Assembly (NCBI GenBank): GCA_015494335.1 | Contig: WGBK01000399.1 | Location: forward strand, 1-7,914 | Direction: 5' to 3' | DNA: 7,914 nucleotides | DNA from: Gammaproteobacteria bacterium | GTDB taxonomy: Bacteria > Pseudomonadota > Gammaproteobacteria > GCA-001735895 | Shown here: one piece after another, positions 1-6,714 of the stretch | Numbering within the stretch: position 1 is the stretch's first letter | Layout of the letters: each line of letters begins with the position of its first letter | The notes under the pieces: generated by a model | Database searches by the model: none | The model's input: the letters and a program-made list of their open reading frames with translations, nothing else | Told to the model about the DNA's origin: nothing | Position numbers and translations under genes: made by a program

Positions 1-166
1 CCGCCTGTCCCGCGCATACCTGGATGACGAAATGGATCCGGTGCTGGAAGCCGATCTGCTGGCAAACGCCGGGCTTTCAAGGCGCCATGTCACCGAGTTC
101 TTCAGTGTTTTCCGGCAATCAGCGGATGCCTTCCGCAAATTCGTGATTGCCGCCGATCGCTCCTGA
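1..166 (+). CDS. C-terminal end of an unrecognised protein (partial at the window start)
   Basis: An open frame enters from the left edge (first full codon at position 2) and ends at TGA 164-166, giving 54 visible residues. The peptide is rich in charged and helix-forming residues: an acidic stretch near YLDDEMDPVLEADLL, then a helical segment LSRRHVTEFFSVFRQSADAF, ending KFVIAADRS. Codon use is high-GC and like the neighbouring genes, and the frame stops just before the convergent hrpA stop, so it is probably a real gene end. I do not recognise the family. The tail shows no metal-binding, cofactor or membrane motif. Only 5 bases separate its stop from that of hrpA, with no hairpin terminator between them. 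Confidence 0.6.
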   Translation, partial: RLSRAYLDDEMDPVLEADLLANAGLSRRHVTEFFSVFRQSADAFRKFVIAADRS

Positions 167-171
167 AGAAT

Positions 172-3100
172 TCAGTCCACCAGTTCTTCCAGCGCGACCC
201 GAATCTTCTTTTCGGATACCGGGAAACGGGTTTTCATCGGCTGGGCAAACAGGTTGATGCGCCACTCCTCGATCATCCAGCGAATGCGTTCGCGCTGCTT
301 CGCATCGCCCTGCTGATCGCTTTCGAATTCCAGCCATTGCTGCCAGAGTTCGCGCAACACCGGCAGCGAGCGGTCGTCCTGGGCGTTGGGGTATTTCTCG
401 ATGCGCTTGACGATGGCCTGAAAATAAGCCGGCAGACGCACGAAGGCATCAGCTGGTGTCGCGCGCAGAAAGCCCTCATAGATCAGATAATCCATCTGTT
501 CCCCAATATCCTCGCGTTGCGGGCCGGGCAGTTGCGCTTCTTCCAATACCGATCGGGCCTTGCGCCAGGCCTCGAGGATCTTGCCGAGGATTTCCGCCCT
601 TTCGTTGGCCAGGCTCAGGAATCGGGGCCGCAGTGCCTCGAGCCGGTGATCGAAATCCTCTTTTTCTCTCGGCGCCGGCTTGCCGATGGCGTCGATCAGG
701 GTTGCCATCAACAGATCGTCCACCAGGTCGGCCTTGCTGCCGATGGAGGCATAAGCCAGGGCCGAACGATCAATTCCGGGCAGGTTTTTCGTCATGTAGC
801 GGACCGTGTCGCGCAGGCGGAACATCATCAGCCGGGCCACGCCCGAGGGATGATAGAAATCGGCTTCCTGCTGCGACTCGAACAATTCGATGGCCACCGA
901 ATCGGAATAATCCACCAGGGCCGGAAAGCTGGTGATACCGCCTCCTCCCTGCAACTTGATTCTCTCCGGCAGGACATCGAAATCCCAGTCCATCAGGCCG
1001 CTGCGCGCCAGGCTGGCGTCATCGGCGCGGGCGCGGAACTGTTCGCTGGCCTCGCCGCCGAGCTGTGCCTGCAATTCCGCCAGGGAACGCCCGGTGGCCA
1101 GCACCTCGCCTTCGCGTTCCACCGCATAACGCATGTGGAAATGCCGGTCGATGGCCTGCGGGTTCCAGTCCTCCGGCTTCACCTCGACACCGGTCATGCG
1201 ACGCAACTGGGCGGACAGTTGCGGCAACAGGGCCTTTTCCGGTTGAAGGTTTTCCAGGCAGGCACGGGCGAAATCGGGCACCGGAATGAAATTGCGCCGC
1301 AGCGCCTTGGGCAGGGCGCGGATCAGAGCCTCGACCTTGTCGCCGAGCAGGCCCGGAACCAGCAATTCGAAATCCTCGTCCTTGAACTGGTTGAGCAGCT
1401 CCAGCGGGATATGCACGCTCACGCCGTCGGCCTCGTCGGAAGGGTCGAACACATAACCAAGGCGCAGGCGCTGGTCTCTTGTCTGCAACTCGCGGGGGAA
1501 ACCGTCGCTGGCATCGCCCTGTTCGCCCTTGACCACATCCTCGTCGAACAGGGTCAGTTCGCGGATGCACGGCCCGTCCAGCCGTTTCGCCCAGGCCTCG
1601 AAGGAAGGGCCGTCGACAACCGAGTCAGGCAGATGGCTGGCATAGAAATCGTAGATTTCATTCTCGCCGATGAGCAGGTCACGCCGGCGTTCGCGCTCCT
1701 CCTGCTCGCGGTATTTCTCCAGCAGGCGGCGATTGGCCTGCACGAAACCAGCGCGGGTTTCGTAGGCGCCCTCGACCAGCCCTTCGCGAATGAAGATCTC
1801 GCGCGAAACCTTCGGGTCGATGGATGCAAAATTGACGCGCCGTCCACCCTCGATCAGCAGGCCATAGATACGCGTGTTGCGAAAGGCCGCGACGCGTCCC
1901 TGGCGGGCCTGGAAATGGGGCTCGTAGTATTCGTACTGGTGCAGATGCTGAAGGTCCTGGATCGCCCACTGCGGATTCATCCCGGCCACGCCGTGTGCAT
2001 ACAGCCGGCGCGTGTCGATCAGCGAGAAGGCCATGATCCATTTCGGCGTCTTGCCGGCCAGCACGGAGCCGGGGAAGATCATCAGCTCGCGACCGCGCGT
2101 GCTCTTGTAGCGGGCATCCTGGTCCAGCGCGGCAATATGGCTGGGGATACCCGAGAGGATCGCGCGGTGCAATGATTCTTCGTCAGCGGGCTGGCTGTTG
2201 AAACGCAGTTTCATTTCGCGGGCCTGTTCACGCAACTGGCGGCGCAGGTCTTCCCATTCCCGGATGCGCATCCACGACAAGTGCTGCTTGCGGCACCAGC
2301 GGGCGAACTGGTTGCGACTCAGCTCCCTTTTCTGTTGCTGCATCATGGCCCAGAGTTTCAGCCAGCCGAGAAAATCCGATTTTTCGTGTTGCCACAGGGC
2401 GTATTTCTGGCGGGTGGCGCTGCGGTTTTCCGCCGACAGATCCCGCGGATCCTGAATCGAGAATACCGCGGCGATGATCAGCATCTCGTTCAGGCAACCC
2501 AGTTCCTCGGCGCGCAACAGCATGCGCGCGAGGCGCGGATCGACGGAGAGGCGTGACAGCCTGCGCCCCAGCGGCGTGACCCGGTCGCCCGGCTCCACCG
2601 CCTGCAGTTCGTTGAGCAGGCGGTAGCCGTCGGCGATCAGGCGCCGGTCCGGCGGCTCGATGAAATCGAAATCCTGGATATGCCCCACTTGCAGGCTATC
2701 CATCTGCAGGATTACCGAGGCCAGGTGGGTGCGCAGGATTTCCGGCTCGGTGAATTCGGGGCGGGCAAGGAAATCCTCCTCGTCGTAGAGACGGATGCAG
2801 ATGCCCGGCGCCACCCGTCCGCAACGGCCGGCACGCTGATTGGCCGAGGCTTGAGAGATCTTCTCGATCGGCAGGCGCTGCACCCCGGCGCGCCAGGAAT
2901 AGCGCGAGATGCGCGCCAGCCCGGTATCGATGACATAGCGAATCCCCGGCACGGTCAGCGAGGTCTCGGCGACATTTGTCGAGAGCACGATCTTCGGCCG
3001 GGACGAGGGCTTGAAGATGCGCTGTTGCTGCTCGCTGTTGAGGCGCGCATACAGCGGCAGGACTTCGGACTTGTGGAAGCGTTTTTCGATGCGTTCGGCG

Positions 3101-3984
3101 GCTTCTCGGATCTGCCGTTCGCCGGGCAGGAACACCAGCGTGTCCTGCGGCGATTCTCGGTAGAGTTCTTCCAGCGCCTCCATGATCGCCTCGACGCGGT
3201 CGCGATCGCCGCCGCCCTCGTCCAGCGGACGGTAGCGCAGTTCCACCGGGTAGGTTCGACCCGAAACCATGACCATCGGCGCGTCATCGAAATAGCGCGA
3301 GAAGCGCTCCGGGTCGATGGTCGCCGAAGTGACGATCAGCTTCAGCTCCGGACGCTTTTTCAGCAGCCTTTTCACATAGCCCAGCAGCAGGTCGATATTG
3401 AGGCTGCGCTCGTGGGCTTCGTCGATGATCAGGGTCTGGTATTCGTTGAGCCAGGGATCACTCTGGATTTCCGCCAGCAGGATGCCGTCGGTCATCAGCT
3501 TGATGTAACTGTCCGGGTCGGTGGTATCGGAGAACCGGACCTTGTAGCCGACCTGCTTCCCCTGCTCCGTCCCCAGTTCCTCGGCGATGCGCCGGGTCAC
3601 GGCCCGCGCCGCGAGCCGGCGCGGCTGGGTGTGGCCGATCTTGCCCCGGTCCGCAAGCCCCAGGTCCAGGCAGATCTGCGGCAACTGGGTGGTCTTGCCC
3701 GACCCGGTTTCGCCGCAGACGATGACCACCTGGTGCTCGCGGATGGTATCGGCCAGTTCGTCGCGGTACTCGTAAAAGGGCAGCTCCCGGTTCAGGCGCG
3801 CCGCTGGCCGCTGCCTGCGGCGCTGCTCGACACGGGCGATGGATTGCTCCACCGCCTGCTCGAGGGATTCCAGCGCCTTGCGTTCCGGCCGTTTCCCGAG
3901 ACGGCGCAGGCGACCGAGCAGGCGACGCCGGTCGGCCAGCGCGCAGTGCTCGAGAATGGCTTGTCGGAGTGTGCCGGGGTTCAT
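172..3984 (-). CDS. hrpA: ATP-dependent DEAH-box RNA helicase HrpA
   Basis: Cytoplasmic SF2 helicase that uses NTP hydrolysis to unwind or translocate on RNA. The E. coli homologue takes part in mRNA processing and, as reported in recent work, rescue of stalled or collided ribosomes. The 1270 residues are close to the roughly 1300 of E. coli HrpA and look co-linear with it throughout. Visible motifs are Walker A GETGSGKT (residues 91-98), the PRRLAA motif (about 121-126), DEAH (188-191), SAT (220-222) and QRAGRCGR (383-390). A winged-helix/HA2 (ratchet) region lies at about 430-520, an OB-fold around GIPSHIA (about 612-618) with IFPGS (636-640), and the long HrpA-specific C-terminal domain (DUF3418 type) from about 690 to the end, including the segment RRMTGVEVKPEDW. 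The ATG at 3984 is preferred because it places Walker A about 90 residues in, as in E. coli HrpA. No strong Shine-Dalgarno is visible. It is divergent from the metallopeptidase gene across 21 bases. No frameshift or lost motif was seen. Confidence 0.97.
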   Translation of the reverse strand: MNPGTLRQAILEHCALADRRRLLGRLRRLGKRPERKALESLEQAVEQSIARVEQRRRQRPAARLNRELPFYEYRDELADTIREHQVVIVCGETGSGKTTQLPQICLDLGLADRGKIGHTQPRRLAARAVTRRIAEELGTEQGKQVGYKVRFSDTTDPDSYIKLMTDGILLAEIQSDPWLNEYQTLIIDEAHERSLNIDLLLGYVKRLLKKRPELKLIVTSATIDPERFSRYFDDAPMVMVSGRTYPVELRYRPLDEGGGDRDRVEAIMEALEELYRESPQDTLVFLPGERQIREAAERIEKRFHKSEVLPLYARLNSEQQQRIFKPSSRPKIVLSTNVAETSLTVPGIRYVIDTGLARISRYSWRAGVQRLPIEKISQASANQRAGRCGRVAPGICIRLYDEEDFLARPEFTEPEILRTHLASVILQMDSLQVGHIQDFDFIEPPDRRLIADGYRLLNELQAVEPGDRVTPLGRRLSRLSVDPRLARMLLRAEELGCLNEMLIIAAVFSIQDPRDLSAENRSATRQKYALWQHEKSDFLGWLKLWAMMQQQKRELSRNQFARWCRKQHLSWMRIREWEDLRRQLREQAREMKLRFNSQPADEESLHRAILSGIPSHIAALDQDARYKSTRGRELMIFPGSVLAGKTPKWIMAFSLIDTRRLYAHGVAGMNPQWAIQDLQHLHQYEYYEPHFQARQGRVAAFRNTRIYGLLIEGGRRVNFASIDPKVSREIFIREGLVEGAYETRAGFVQANRRLLEKYREQEERERRRDLLIGENEIYDFYASHLPDSVVDGPSFEAWAKRLDGPCIRELTLFDEDVVKGEQGDASDGFPRELQTRDQRLRLGYVFDPSDEADGVSVHIPLELLNQFKDEDFELLVPGLLGDKVEALIRALPKALRRNFIPVPDFARACLENLQPEKALLPQLSAQLRRMTGVEVKPEDWNPQAIDRHFHMRYAVEREGEVLATGRSLAELQAQLGGEASEQFRARADDASLARSGLMDWDFDVLPERIKLQGGGGITSFPALVDYSDSVAIELFESQQEADFYHPSGVARLMMFRLRDTVRYMTKNLPGIDRSALAYASIGSKADLVDDLLMATLIDAIGKPAPREKEDFDHRLEALRPRFLSLANERAEILGKILEAWRKARSVLEEAQLPGPQREDIGEQMDYLIYEGFLRATPADAFVRLPAYFQAIVKRIEKYPNAQDDRSLPVLRELWQQWLEFESDQQGDAKQRERIRWMIEEWRINLFAQPMKTRFPVSEKKIRVALEELVD

Positions 3985-4005
3985 AGCCTGATAAGATACC
4001 TACCG
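3985..4005. promoter_or_regulatory. 21-base divergent start region between hrpA and the YgjP-like gene; possible overlapping -10 boxes
   Basis: These 21 bases are all that lies between two divergent ATG codons. On the plus strand, TG at 3989-3990, one base, then TAAGAT at 3992-3997 resembles an extended -10 element (4 of 6 matches to TATAAT). On the minus strand, TATCTT (3998 to 3993) is also a 4 of 6 match. Starts placed about 7 bases downstream of either would fall at or next to the respective ATG, which implies leaderless or nearly leaderless mRNAs. Neither ATG has a convincing Shine-Dalgarno, which fits. No good -35 box was found for either direction, so promoters inside the opposing coding sequences are an alternative. 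This is a by-eye prediction. Confidence 0.3.
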
Positions 4006-4713
4006 ATGAGTTCTGCGCCCGAGAAATTCGATTACCGCCTGCGCGTATCGTCGCGCGCCCGCCGCGTGAGCCTGCGCATCAAGCCCTGGGTGGGGCTGGA
4101 AGTGGTGGTCCCGAAGCGCTTCCCGCAACAGCAGATCGGGCGCATTCTACAGCAACACGAGGAATGGATACGCCGGCAGTTGGCGCGCCACGCGCCGAAC
4201 CTGGCCGCGCCCCCCCTTCCCGAAGAGATACGCCTGCCGGCGCTGGGGAGCCGGTGGTCGGTCGAGATCGACGCGGCTCTCGATTCCCTGCGCGAACTTC
4301 CGGGCCACCGGCTGCACATCCCCGCCGAGCGCAGGCTGGCCATCGACAGCCTGCGCGGATGGATCCGTCGTCAGGCACGGCGCCATCTGCCGGCGCGCCT
4401 GCGCGAACTGGCGCGGCAGCACGGCTTCGGTTACGAAAGGGTCAGCATCCGCTCGCAGAAGAGTCGCTGGGGCAGCTGTTCCAGCCGCGGCACCATCAGC
4501 CTCAACGACCAGTTGCTGTTCCTGAGTCCCGAGGCCGTCGATTACCTGCTGATCCACGAGCTCTGCCACACCCGCGAAATGAATCATTCACCGCGTTTCT
4601 GGGCCCTGGTGGAAGCCTGCTGCCCCGACTGGAAAGCGCTGGATGCCGAACTCTCGCCCGGTCTGGCGAAGGTGCCGGACTGGTTCCGCCACGATCTTCT
4701 GAGCCAGGGCTGA
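4006..4713 (+). CDS. YgjP/DUF45-family (M48-like) zinc metallopeptidase
   Basis: Predicted cytoplasmic zinc metallopeptidase of the YgjP-like/DUF45 family; the substrate is unknown. The protein has 235 residues, typical of the family. The C-terminal half carries the signature: RWGSC (154-158) in the strand-loop before the active site, HELCH (184-188, an HExxH zinc site) and NHSPRFW (193-199), whose H194 is the likely third ligand. The N-terminal half (RARRVSLRIKPWVGLEVVVP and a helical EEWIRRQ segment near 52-58) also matches the usual layout. There is no signal peptide or membrane span. The same frame stays open far upstream, but that part is antisense to hrpA, and family homology begins right after the ATG at 4006 (MSSAPEKFDYRLRV). 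No strong ribosome binding site precedes it; translation may be leaderless. The stop is one base from the convergent phosphatase stop. Confidence 0.9.
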   Translation: MSSAPEKFDYRLRVSSRARRVSLRIKPWVGLEVVVPKRFPQQQIGRILQQHEEWIRRQLARHAPNLAAPPLPEEIRLPALGSRWSVEIDAALDSLRELPGHRLHIPAERRLAIDSLRGWIRRQARRHLPARLRELARQHGFGYERVSIRSQKSRWGSCSSRGTISLNDQLLFLSPEAVDYLLIHELCHTREMNHSPRFWALVEACCPDWKALDAELSPGLAKVPDWFRHDLLSQG

Positions 4714-4714
4714 C

Positions 4715-5467
4715 TCAACTCCCGAGCAGGTAGTCGACGGCCTCGACGATCGAATCCTCGACCCGGAAATCGCCGTCGATACGATGCTCGTCCCCGGGGC
4801 GGTATTTGCCCGTGCGCACCAGGCAGGCCTGAAGACCGGCCTTCAATGCCCCTTCGATATCGCCTTCCACATCGTCACCGATCATCATTGTCTCGCCGGC
4901 GCTGCATCCCGCATCGCGCAGCACCTGCTCGAAGAAGGTCTTTGACGGCTTGCCGACGATCACCGCCTCGACATCCGCCGCATACTCGATGGCCCGGATG
5001 AAGGGACCGGCATCGAGCAGAAAATGGCCGTCGAGGCGGAAGTAGCGGTTGCGGCCGATACCGACCAGGGGCGCGCCTTCGAGACAAAGCTCGAAAGCGC
5101 GGTTGAGATGGGCATAGGTGAAATCATCAGCGGCATCGCCGATCAGCACCGCGTTGGGATTGCTCTGGTCCAGCGCCTCGAATTCCTCGCGTATGGCCTT
5201 GTGGACCAGGCACCAGGGCCGTAATCCCCGCTCGGCGAACCAGTCGCGGGCCGCGCTTGGCGCGGTGACCAGCTGTTCGTCGTGAATCTCGAAACCAAGG
5301 CCGCGCAGGCTTTCGAGAATCTGTCGCCGGGTCATGCGAGAGGTATTGGTGACAAAGCGGATGACCAGGCCGGAGGCTTGCAGGCGGGCAACGGCCTCAC
5401 GGGCGCCCGGAATGGCTTCCCGGCCGATGTAGAGCACACCGCTGAGATCGATGAAAACCGCCTTCAT
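4715..5467 (-). CDS. HAD-superfamily IIA phosphatase, LHPP-like (TIGR01458 type)
   Basis: Soluble haloacid dehalogenase-type phosphatase of subclass IIA, 250 residues. Motif I is DLSGVLY (D7-S9) rather than the usual DxD; animal LHPP (phospholysine/phosphohistidine inorganic pyrophosphate phosphatase) has the same D-x-S-GVLY form. Motif II is FVTNTS (T40), motif III the lysine in VGKPS (K173), and motif IV MIGDDVEGD (D198, D199, D203). From memory, long stretches track human LHPP, including the segment ending EEFEALDQSNPN (about 94-105) and VRTGKYRPGDEH (217-228). The animal enzyme is linked to removal of phosphate from phospho-histidine or phospho-lysine; the substrate here cannot be told from sequence. 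The ATG at 5467 is the first available start, since an in-frame TGA lies 18 bases upstream. The ribosome binding site is weak (CAGG two bases before ATG). A MITE-like element sits just upstream. Confidence 0.88.
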   Translation of the reverse strand: MKAVFIDLSGVLYIGREAIPGAREAVARLQASGLVIRFVTNTSRMTRRQILESLRGLGFEIHDEQLVTAPSAARDWFAERGLRPWCLVHKAIREEFEALDQSNPNAVLIGDAADDFTYAHLNRAFELCLEGAPLVGIGRNRYFRLDGHFLLDAGPFIRAIEYAADVEAVIVGKPSKTFFEQVLRDAGCSAGETMMIGDDVEGDIEGALKAGLQACLVRTGKYRPGDEHRIDGDFRVEDSIVEAVDYLLGS

Positions 5468-5500
5468 AACCTGAACATCGGTTCAAGCAGCAGCTTTTTC

Positions 5501-5645
5501 AAGGGCGCCTCTATAGATCCGGATTTTTTCGTGAGTGCAAGGAAGCACCGCGCGCATAACCGCAGTGTATATGCGAATACATGAGGATTCGGGCACGGGG
5601 CTGACGCCGCAATCACGGAAAAAAACGATTTTTAGAGGTGCCCTC
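5501..5645. mobile_element. MITE-like non-coding element with about 30 bp imperfect terminal inverted repeats
   Basis: The left end (5502-5534) and the reverse complement of the right end (5644-5613) align over about 30 bases: both begin AGGGCxCCTCTA, continue to an ATC, then a T-rich run (T6 or T7) and C(C)GTGA. About three quarters of positions match, with small gaps. The roughly 80-base interior is non-coding and includes a short inverted pair, TGTAT (5566-5570) and ATACA (5577-5581). The tetranucleotide CAAG occurs at both edges (5500-5503 and 5645-5648) and fits the CWAR target duplication known for IS5-group elements. If it is the duplication, one AG was probably lost at the left junction (CAAG+AGGGC reduced to CAAGGGC). 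There is no room for a transposase, so it would be moved in trans. It lies 8 bases after the lpxR-like stop and about 34 bases before the phosphatase start. Transcribed through, the repeats could fold into a long hairpin. Family assignment is tentative. Confidence 0.6.
5510..5540 (-). promoter_or_regulatory. Candidate weak promoter for the LHPP-like gene, inside the MITE-like element
   Basis: On the minus strand, TTGCAC (5540 to 5535) and TATAGA (5515 to 5510) could serve as -35 and -10 boxes with a long 19-base spacer, placing a start near 5503, about 35 bases before the ATG at 5467. Both boxes are imperfect (3 of 6 and 4 of 6). The TATAG bases are where the left terminal repeat differs from the right one (AAAAA), so the element may have gained this box after insertion. 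Inference only. Confidence 0.2.
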
Positions 5646-5652
5646 AAGCCTG

Positions 5653-6702
5653 TCAGGGAATCCGCCACTCGAGTACCAGGGCACCGAAGGCTTCGCTGCT
5701 CTCGGCTTCGGACAGGCGGCGCACATCCACATCGTCGCCGGAACGCAATAGCGTGAAATGGAAGGCCCATTGCGGTCGCTCATAGTGGAAACCCAGGGTC
5801 GCCTGCCACACCACCGGCTCCTTCGGCACACGATATTCGCTGTCGTAGCTGTTGCCGTCGAGGAACATGACCCAGGCCAGGGCACTAACACGCAGCGTCG
5901 CCGAAACATAGATGGAACCCAGATCCGGGTGCGGCGGCGGCTGGCTGGCGCGATGACTCATGCCGAAACCCGGCGGCAGCGGGCTGTACAGGAAGCCGCC
6001 CGGCAGGTTGCGACCGAATCGCCATTCCATGCCGCCGGTGACCTGGGTGTAGAGATTGCCGATGCTGCCGTCGATGCTGAGCGCCTGATCCCAGTCCAGC
6101 CCATCCGATCCGGCCCTGCGCGTCTTTACCTTGCGCATGAAATTCAGGTTCAGGACCGGCTCGGTCTTGAGCTGGTGCTTCCAGCCTCGCGGTTGCTCGT
6201 TGCCGAGTATGCTGTGCACCAGTTTCTGCGTCTGCTCGGCCAGCGACAGCGGACCAACAATGCCGGTGGTGAACTCCACGCCGAGCATCTGGCTGTCGTC
6301 ATAGGCATAGACGCCGGCCTGCAGGGTCAGCGCGCCGGCATAGGGTACATCGTCGTAGATGCGGTCGCTGCGCGAGATATCCGTCGGCGTCTGGATCACC
6401 TGCCCCAGTGCCCAGTGCGCACGCTTGCGGAGCAGGGGCGATGACAGGGATTCCAGGCGTGATGCATATTCGGGTATGAATTCGGGCACGCCCTCGATCT
6501 CGCTCCAGCGCAGGGCCGACGAGGAATGCTTCTGCAACACCCATCCGGCGGACAGCTTGTTGTCCTTCTCGAAGAAGATGTCGTTGCCGAAATTGAAACG
6601 CCACAGCGGGCTGTCCTGCAGGGTGTCGGTCGCCAGCGCCGCCCCGCTGCAGCCGAGCAGCACCACGAAGATGACCGAGCCTGCCAAACCGCGCCCGCCC
6701 AT
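5653..6702 (-). CDS. LpxR-like lipid A 3'-O-deacylase family outer-membrane protein (DUF2219)
   Basis: Predicted outer-membrane beta-barrel enzyme that removes the 3'-acyloxyacyl chain from lipid A, the role known for Salmonella LpxR; the same activity here is inferred. The product has 349 residues, within the family range. Residues 1-25 form a signal peptide (basic start, hydrophobic core, ALA-TD cleavage near 25). Family landmarks are FNFGNDIFF with N40-D41 (equivalent to the active-site Asn-Asp near the mature N-terminus), TPTDI (105-109), DVPYAG (118-123), GPLSLAEQTQKLVHSILG with the likely catalytic H163, and PRGWKHQLKTEP (171-182). Alternating-polarity strands continue to the C-terminus, which ends EWRIP rather than in the usual terminal aromatic residue. 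LLGC at residues 15-18 is a weak lipobox, but ALA cleavage looks better. An AGGG ribosome binding site overlaps the stop of the upstream cytochrome gene, so the two are probably co-transcribed. Confidence 0.87.
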   Translation of the reverse strand: MGGRGLAGSVIFVVLLGCSGAALATDTLQDSPLWRFNFGNDIFFEKDNKLSAGWVLQKHSSSALRWSEIEGVPEFIPEYASRLESLSSPLLRKRAHWALGQVIQTPTDISRSDRIYDDVPYAGALTLQAGVYAYDDSQMLGVEFTTGIVGPLSLAEQTQKLVHSILGNEQPRGWKHQLKTEPVLNLNFMRKVKTRRAGSDGLDWDQALSIDGSIGNLYTQVTGGMEWRFGRNLPGGFLYSPLPPGFGMSHRASQPPPHPDLGSIYVSATLRVSALAWVMFLDGNSYDSEYRVPKEPVVWQATLGFHYERPQWAFHFTLLRSGDDVDVRRLSEAESSEAFGALVLEWRIP

Positions 6703-6710
6703 GGCGCTTG

Positions 6711-6714
6711 CCCT
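6711..6714 (-). promoter_or_regulatory. Shine-Dalgarno AGGG for the lpxR-like gene
   Basis: On the minus strand the sequence TAGGGCAAGCGCCATG contains the cytochrome stop TAG, an overlapping AGGG, an 8-base spacer and the ATG at 6702. This is the best ribosome binding site in the window. It supports the chosen lpxR start and translation linked to the upstream gene. Confidence 0.6.

Noticed and set aside
337..2175. Long plus-strand open frame (612 residues) antisense to hrpA
   Set aside because: It is a shadow of high-GC codon bias on the strand opposite a well-conserved helicase. The translation is rich in Q, H, R, A and G with no recognisable domain.
2680..4005. Upstream extension of the metallopeptidase frame over the hrpA 5' half
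   Set aside because: The homologous protein starts at the ATG at 4006. The extension lies antisense to the helicase motifs and resembles no protein.
5613..5650. Intrinsic terminator for the lpxR-like gene (T-run after the stop)
   Set aside because: The T-run is not preceded by a compact GC-rich hairpin and belongs to the terminal inverted repeat. The whole element might fold as a long hairpin, but a classical terminator is not supported.
5483..5770. Small minus-strand frame covering the intergenic element
   Set aside because: It overlaps the 3' end of the lpxR-like gene in another frame and runs through both inverted repeats, so the non-coding element explains the region better.
5758..6444. 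Plus-strand open frame (228 residues) antisense to the lpxR-like gene
   Set aside because: The opposite strand carries a signal peptide and LpxR family motifs. This frame is a GC-bias shadow.
6649..6651. Lipoprotein processing of the LpxR-like protein at C18 (LLGC)
   Set aside because: The lipobox is weak (L at -2) and a standard ALA cleavage site follows a few residues later. Known LpxR proteins are barrel proteins, not lipoproteins.
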